A stretch of 64,000 nucleotides of DNA from Lates calcarifer (taxonomy: Eukaryota > Chordata > Actinopteri > Centropomidae): contig NC_066842.1 in NCBI RefSeq assembly GCF_001640805.2, forward strand, positions 25,981,074-26,045,073. The letters are read 5' to 3'. A program made the translations under genes and the position numbers. Positions 57,835-64,000 of this stretch are shown one piece after another. The notes under the pieces are model-generated. The model saw only the letters and a program-made list of their open reading frames with translations, was not told where the DNA came from and did no database searches. The stretch's first letter is position 1. Every line of letters starts with the position of its first letter.

Positions 57835-57992
57835 CATTCATTATCTATACCACTTATCTGGCAAGGGTTGCATGGGTGCTGGAGCCTCTCCCAGCTGTCA
57901 TTGGTCAAGAGGTGGGGTACACCCTGTCGGATCGCCAGTCCATGGCAGAGCCAACATATACAGACAAACAACCATACCTATGGGCAACCCAG
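57835..57992 (-). mobile_element. SINE fragment
   Basis: Same family as 22877-23172, same orientation: the tail CATTCATTATCTATACC, GCTGGAGCCTCTCCCAGCTG, AGGTGGGGTACACCCTG and GACAAACAACCAT. The head half with the promoter boxes is missing. No target duplication seen. Confidence 0.75.
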
Positions 57993-59917
57993 CTACAGTT
58001 TCTAATGCTAATTTGTTCTTGTTGCTAATTCAGATAGTCACATTTAAATTGTAAATCCAACCATTTCCCTGTAAATGTTTGAAAACAAAAAGAAATTTAA
58101 ATGAATACTTAAAACATCACCAGTGTGGCTTAACTAATTAACATGATGAATAATTTTCTATCACAGACTATCACAGACTTTCTTTCTTCTCTAACACACA
58201 ACTATTATCCTATTATTCTTTTCAGAGACAATGTGGGCTGTTGCCTTTACAGCAGAACAATAAGAGGAGAAGACAGTGTTTTAGTTATCTTGTGTTCAGA
58301 TACATCCAAGTCATCTGTGCTGAGTAACACTAAGACAGAAATAAACCAGACAACTAGTCTGGATTCTGTGATAAATATGATGATCACACAGGAGAGTCGA
58401 CCTTTCTGAGATGGACTTATGATGCGTACAAGGGGCAGAACATAAACGTACACAGGCAAATTAGTGATGGTGATGAAAAAAAACAAATCCATGTTGACAG
58501 CAACCATCAACTATTAAACCTGAGATATCCAAGTATTTACAGATTAGAACTAGTAAAATGTGGAACATGAAATATCCATAATAGTGTTATGACCAAAGAA
58601 GTAGAGGACAAATTATGTATTTACCAAATGTATCTTTAGGGTTCAACTATCAAACAGTTATTACAGAAAAAATAGCCCTACTGTTTTGTTAATGTATGAA
58701 ACTGCTGCGCAAAATGATGAGTAAAACATTCACATTCAAATTCAGTATTTTACTGCCACATCAGCATGACATGAGAATCTGTTGTGGTAAATGAATAACA
58801 AAATACACAACATTCAAAACAATAAATAAGTATCTGAGCAGTGTAGAAAATATTGAGGACGACATCAGCACTGCATCGGGGGAGTAGACAGCTACGTCAC
58901 CAGGAGACTGCATCAGCAGCAGAGATCCCACATCATTCTGCAGGAGCTGTGACTAACCAGCAAGAGCTGCCACACCAGAGAGGAAGACATGATCCTTCAC
59001 TTGCTTCCCACACACTAACAGTTATGGGATTTGTGGGGTTGTTAGGGGTAGGGCGTGGGGGCCTCATACATTGTGTGTTGTAGAGTGTGACAGTAGTCAA
59101 TCAACTGAGTTTATAATCCTGATGATCACAGCCCTGGTTGATTTTGTGACACCTGTGGTTACAGGTGGTAACAGCAGGTGTGGTTTAACACTGCTTTTCG
59201 TGAACTCTCCTTGAGCTGGTATTTTATCTGAAATACAACCAACAAGGAAGTGGTGCATCTGTTTACAGTGCAGACAAACAAATTCATGCTGTTTTAATGA
59301 GGAACTCAGTCATTCTCAATCATTTGATGAACAACTCAAATCTGATTTTATGCTGCACACAGTACATGTAAATCACAGAGGTAGTTATCTTGCAGAGGAG
59401 TGTGAGGTGAGCAGCTTCTCACCTGCTTCCCACGTCTCACTCCTCATTCCATTATTCACTGTAATATTTCAAAATTATCTGCTGATGAAAAATGCTGAAG
59501 ATGACTGACATCTTGTTTTGCAGATGTATTTTGGATGAATAATCGTGGTCAGTGTTAACCTCCCTGACAATACTTAGTCTTTCCTTTGACTGCACAATAA
59601 ATAAAAGCAGAGATAACAGTGAATAGTTAACAGTATGTCCCTGGGACCATCAGTGGAGCAGAACTATTTATGAATGTGGGTAGAGAGTTCCATATGTGTA
59701 TTGTGTACATAGATATTTGTGGCTGTAAATATTTTGCTCCAAGAGCTGGAAATACTAGTCATCAGTTATAGCTCTCCATCAGTCTTTTTACATGTCATGT
59801 CTACTTCATGTCTGCTGTGGCAGAGATCTGCAAATTTTGTTTGAGGTCAGTGATGTTGTTAAATCCAAGAGTTCACTTACTTTAAGACTTTGTGGCTTAG
59901 ATGAAGAGGAGGGGGTA
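57993..59917. other. Unassigned
   Basis: AT-rich, short frames only, nothing recognised. Confidence 0.5.
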
Positions 59918-60202
59918 ACACAGTGGTGCGGTGGTTGCACTGTTGCCTTACAGCAAGAAGGTTCCGGGTTCCGGTTTGCCCGGGGCTTATCTGTGTGGAG
60001 TTCTCACTGTGCCTGTGTGGGTTCCTCCCACAGTCCAAAGACATCCTGGTTATTTGGTGACTCTAAATTGCCTGTAGATGTGAATGTGAGTGTGAATGGT
60101 TGTTTGTCTACATGTGTTGGCCCTGCAATGGATGGGCGATCCATACAGAGTGTACCCCGCCTCTTGCCCAATGACAGCTAGGATAGGCTCCAGCCAGTGT
60201 AG
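59918..60202 (+). mobile_element. tRNA-derived SINE, nearly full length
   Basis: Forward copy of the 22877-23172 family and the only one here that keeps the complete head. Box-A-like TGGTGCGGTGG lies at 59924-59934 and box-B-like GGTTCCGGTTT at 59967-59977. The body has CCTCCCACAGTCCAAAGACA and GTGAATGGTTGTTTGTCTAC, and it ends AGGATAGGCTCCAGCCAGTG. The GATAAGC-type end and simple tail seen in other fish copies are absent. Confidence 0.85.
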
Positions 60203-61543
60203 ATTAATATGTAAACAAAAGCATTAAAAGCCTATTTCGTTGTAAAATTAGTTAATGAATGGAAATGTTTTATTACTATGTCTATACTATTACTATTTCT
60301 GACACATGCAGCATGAGTTTCTATAAAACCATTGTGCATATGACAGCAGTTTGAATCCAACATCGACTCCATCACTAACAATGAAACTACTGTATGGAGA
60401 GGAAACAGTCACAGTAACAGTTGTTGTAAATATATTGAATAGATATTACAGAAACCAATCCAACCATTTGATTTGAAGAAAGCATAAGGGTGATCACTTT
60501 AAACATATTTTCATGTCATTCATTCATGGTTTGTTTTTTCAGATTGAGCTTAGTACACACTCACAGAATCAGTGCAGCACTGACAGTTACACAAAGTCAC
60601 TGTCACAACTCATAACAGATTAATTTACATTTGTGGTAATAGCTGTTATACAGTCAGAACACTGTGCCACTGTAAAAAGAGCTGTGACTGGGAGGTGCTT
60701 CAACAAACGTTTTTTATTGACCTTTGCTAAGTTGCTAAATACTATACTTTACTACACAGTATCGTATAGTACTATACAATACAGTATAGTACTGTAGCAC
60801 ACATGCATACTATGAAACCACAGACAAGAAAACATGGAATGTTTAAAACAATCAAACATGATCTTTCTGCAACAATACTGATAAAGCCACTTTTAGAATC
60901 ATTACATTTGAAAATCTGTGATTACAACACACCTAATCACAACAGACCAGCAGCTCTCCAGGGCTAAATAATGACAGACACACACTCTCTCGCACACACA
61001 CAGACTGGCATGTCCAGAGGAGTTCTACAATGCTACTATCAGCCAAGCTACATACTGTAATTAACCAAAATGAAAACATCTAATATTAATCTAAAAGTGT
61101 ATTTTCGGGTGCATAGTACAGAAATAAATGAGGGAGTCATTGTGCCCTGTGTTAAATATTTTCAATCCACCATTGTTCCTCTAGTAGCCATTGGGGATTT
61201 AATAAACCTAAACCTAAACCTAAAGTCTTAGACATTTGCCTCTTTTTATGCACTCTCCCCTCTGATAGCTAACACTGCAAACAATACACGCACATGCCCA
61301 CACATACAGTCACATCCAGACATACTGTATGTCAACTCGGTGAAAGAAAGACTTTATATCAGTTAAATTGTCAGTCAATATACACATTCAGATTACAAAG
61401 AAACTGTGGTTTTTAAAGGTATAATATGCAGATTTCCTGAAAACAATGTATAGACTCATACAGAAATAATCCCTCTCAGTCATCATGTATGACCTCCAGC
61501 TAATCACAGAGCTCAGTGTATACATATATATATAAATACATAC

Positions 61544-61622
<79 letters not shown>

Positions 61623-61868
61623 TATATATATTTAATTTAATTTACACTAATTACATGCTCCATCATTACACAGCAAAAAACTGAAAAAGAAAATTCAAAA
61701 CTGAGCGCATTGATTATTGGCATGACACCAGCTTCCTAACATTCAGCACTGTCACAGGCTGCCATCCTAATCCTGACCTCTCTATGCCTGGTGGGAACCA
61801 CTCCTGGTTAAAGTGCGGCACCTTCTGCCCCAGTCACTGTTAGAGAAATTACAGGATTACACTGTGCT
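60203..61868. other. Unassigned, with TA-rich tract
   Basis: A 14-base perfect palindrome GTATAGTACTATAC lies at 60764-60777 in TA-rich surroundings. The long TA tract is listed separately. No coding sequence. Confidence 0.5.
61519..61635. repeat. (TA)n tract with short interruptions
   Basis: About 115 bases almost entirely of TA steps, broken by TAAATACA, two ATTATA steps and CACACACA. Such tracts can extrude cruciforms. Confidence 0.97.
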
Positions 61869-62062
61869 TTGACAGCAGTTAGAAAGTTTTTCCTCTCCAC
61901 TGTTGTCTCATGCTGCTCATGGTGGAACTGTTGGGTCTCTCTCTGTAAATATAAGATTATAAAGAGTACGATCTAGACCTGCTCTATATGAAGAGTGCCT
62001 TGAGATAACTTCTGTGGTGATTTGGCACTATATAAATAAAATTGAACTGAATTGAATTGATA
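61869..62062 (+). mobile_element. L2-type LINE 3' UTR fragment with tail
   Basis: AGTTTTTCCTCTCCACTGTT, CTCATGGTGGAACTGTTGGG, GATCTAGACCTGCTCTATAT, TGCCTTGAGATAACTTCTG and GGCACTATATAAATAAAATT match the end of the other L2 copies. The tail TTGAACTGAATTGAATTG ends at about 62060. Strongly 5' truncated. Confidence 0.85.
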
Positions 62063-64000
62063 GTCTGTTGGTTAAGATGTACACCTGCAGTTGGACTTTT
62101 ATTGCATGTCCACCACACACACATAGTGGTTTGGGCTGTTTCTTTTAATTAAACATCAGCGCTGCTGGATGTATGTTCATATTCATTTAGCACATTTTGA
62201 AAAGCCTAAATTTTCTTGTGAATAGCAGGACGAGATTCTGCATACTCAGTGGTTGTTAAGAAAACTTTTGGGGGCACAAAACTCAACCACCTTTTGTGGA
62301 CTAAACATGTAAAACAATCCAGTAACAACTTACGTATCAATTACAGCATTGTACATCATTATTTACAGTAACTATAACAAAGAGAAAGGAATGAGAGAAA
62401 GAAAATGTTGGCCATATGTACATGCAGTATGTTGTTTAAGACTTTGATTTGTAAAGTTAGACTCTCAAAACTTAATTAATTAATTAGGCCTTAATTAATT
62501 GCCTTGGTGCATGTTTATCTGATATGCTGGTAACTAGATCACAAATCATTTACCTAATAACTCCTCATACTGACTGGGTCTTCTGAAAAAAGCTATTTAC
62601 ACTCAGTCTCTCACATTAATGCACATTAATTAATGCCAGGCTAATATCACTCAGCACAATGTAGGTGTTAGCACAGGCTGGGACACATGTTGACTGGTGT
62701 CAGTGTTTTAAAGGGTCAACTGACTTCTGGGACAAGTTTATAGAAGTTATTAATTACCATAAAGATTTAAATCCATAAGCACCTGAATACCTGAGTCTGA
62801 ATACCACTGAACTGAACACTGAAGTATGGAAAAATGCCATGCATGGTAATGCTAGAAAGATACTAATTAATGAATTAAATTATTTGAATATTAAAATATA
62901 ATATATATATTTCAATCAATATCGATATTTAAATATTCTATCTATTTAATTCGATACTTGAAATTAAGTCTTTGAAATTTCGTAACTTGGAATTTTCCTA
63001 TTAAAAGAAAAAAATCCTGTGCCATGATTTCAAAGGTAATTTCAACATGTGTGTGTTTAATATCAAACCTCAGCACAAACACTGGAAGCAGACAGATTTG
63101 CCCTGATAACAATCCCTCTAATACCAAAACCTTTTATACCTGTTGTTGCTATTATTATTTTGTTGTTGTTGTTGTTATTTTAACATATACAGAGGTGTAT
63201 GTGTAAATGTATAAAGTAATTTAACTGCTCCCAGTGTCTCTCAGGCCTGTCATTTCTCTGTAGAAATGTTGAGCTAAGAAAACAGGAAACATGCTGCACA
63301 GAGATTTAATTAATATCAATCTTCTCCTCTGACCCAGGGTAAGACAGAATCACCCAAAAGATTAATAGTAATTATCAACGATGCCTGTCCTCATGCAGAG
63401 TCTCTAAAACAACCCTTTTTAATGTATAACTCATGGCAGTTAGCCCAAACATATATGAATGGACTGGTTTGGACACATTTCCTGACTCTGGGCTAACTCT
63501 GAACCAAACTCTTAGCTCAGAATAAAAATCATCAGCAAAGTGAAAACCCACAGGCATGTATGTGAGTAATCTAACAGCTAGCTGAACAGAGAGGAGCACT
63601 TTAATGTACCATATCTTATAAACTTTACAGTATTTTACATTTAACGCTCTTGTGCTGTCTCTGTCAGTGAAAATAAGCAGGTTGAGTCAGATTTATATAG
63701 AGAACCACCACCAGATCTCTTCAGTTTGTTTAGAAGTTGATGGCTCACTCATAGTAGAATTACATATCTGGCCAATATTGGACTTTTGTTAAAAATATTT
63801 CTAAATGCTGCATTTAATGTTTTACTGTTCTGACAACAATACAAGTCAGAGGTTCACCTTGGTGTAAAAATATCAAACTATTTAATTTATTTATTTTCAT
63901 TTCATTTATTCCTATTTTATTCAACATATCTTACCAGTCAATGTTTGTGTTGCTCATGCTAATTAAGTAACTTTTGCTGTTTGTCCACATAATTCTAGAA
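62063..64000. other. Unassigned
   Basis: AT-rich to the end of the window. There is a small (TTG)n run at about 63158-63174 and repeated TTAATTAAT steps near 62470-62500. Nothing else was recognised. Confidence 0.5.

Noticed and set aside
60764..60777. 14-base palindrome GTATAGTACTATAC
   Set aside because: Lies in TA-rich simple sequence where such palindromes arise by chance.

Overview
The window looks like intergenic or deep intronic DNA of a teleost fish (inference). The evidence is the mix of transposable-element remnants: L2-like LINEs with TTGAA- or ATT-type tails, LINE remnants of the CR1/L2/Jockey superclade, an L1/Tx1-type LINE, chromodomain Ty3/gypsy elements, several Tc1-like and one mariner element, hAT elements, tRNA-derived SINEs, and dense CA/GA/TA microsatellites. 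Almost every reading frame I can recognise belongs to a mobile element and is broken. I found no intact host gene, no rRNA or tRNA gene and no CRISPR array.

Layout. 0.7-2.1 kb: LINE remnant with an L2 3' end inside it. 5.2-6.6 kb: gypsy pol remnant in which RNase H runs into the chromodomain. 6.9-7.1 kb: 194-bp hAT-type MITE with an 8-bp target duplication. 7.4-11.6 kb: Tc1-like transposon split by a nearly full-length L2 LINE. 11.6-12.0 kb: LINE RT remnant. 13.5-13.8 kb: solo LTR. 17.6-20.6 kb: SINE, Tc1 fragment, and a SAMD3-like reading frame split by an L2 copy. 22.9-23.2 kb: SINE with a 14-bp target duplication. 24.6-31.0 kb: three LINE remnants and an L2 copy split by a hAT element. 33.0-34.5 kb: L1/Tx1 remnant. 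34.6-42.0 kb: gypsy element (5' LTR, gag, pol) whose gag is interrupted by an antisense endogenous retrovirus remnant (3' LTR, env and protease fragments). 44.9-45.6 kb: third Tc1 remnant. 47.3-47.7 kb: SINE nested in SINE. 52.9-53.5 kb: mariner shortened to 578 bp. 55-62 kb: SINE and L2 fragments, microsatellites and a TA-rich tract.

The elements do not form a pathway. What they give is a record of relative age: in at least six places one element lies inside another, and several junctions keep target duplications or an interrupted reading frame that dates the order. The only sequence that might have a non-parasitic origin is the SAMD3-like frame at 19.2-20.6 kb and, much less surely, a short signal-peptide-like frame at 43.2 kb. 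I did not find a convincing new biological system. The most unusual unexplained structures are two perfect short-loop hairpins (47.9 and 52.6 kb) and a 125-bp dispersed duplication (45.6 and 46.1 kb). Family names are from recognition only; no database was searched.
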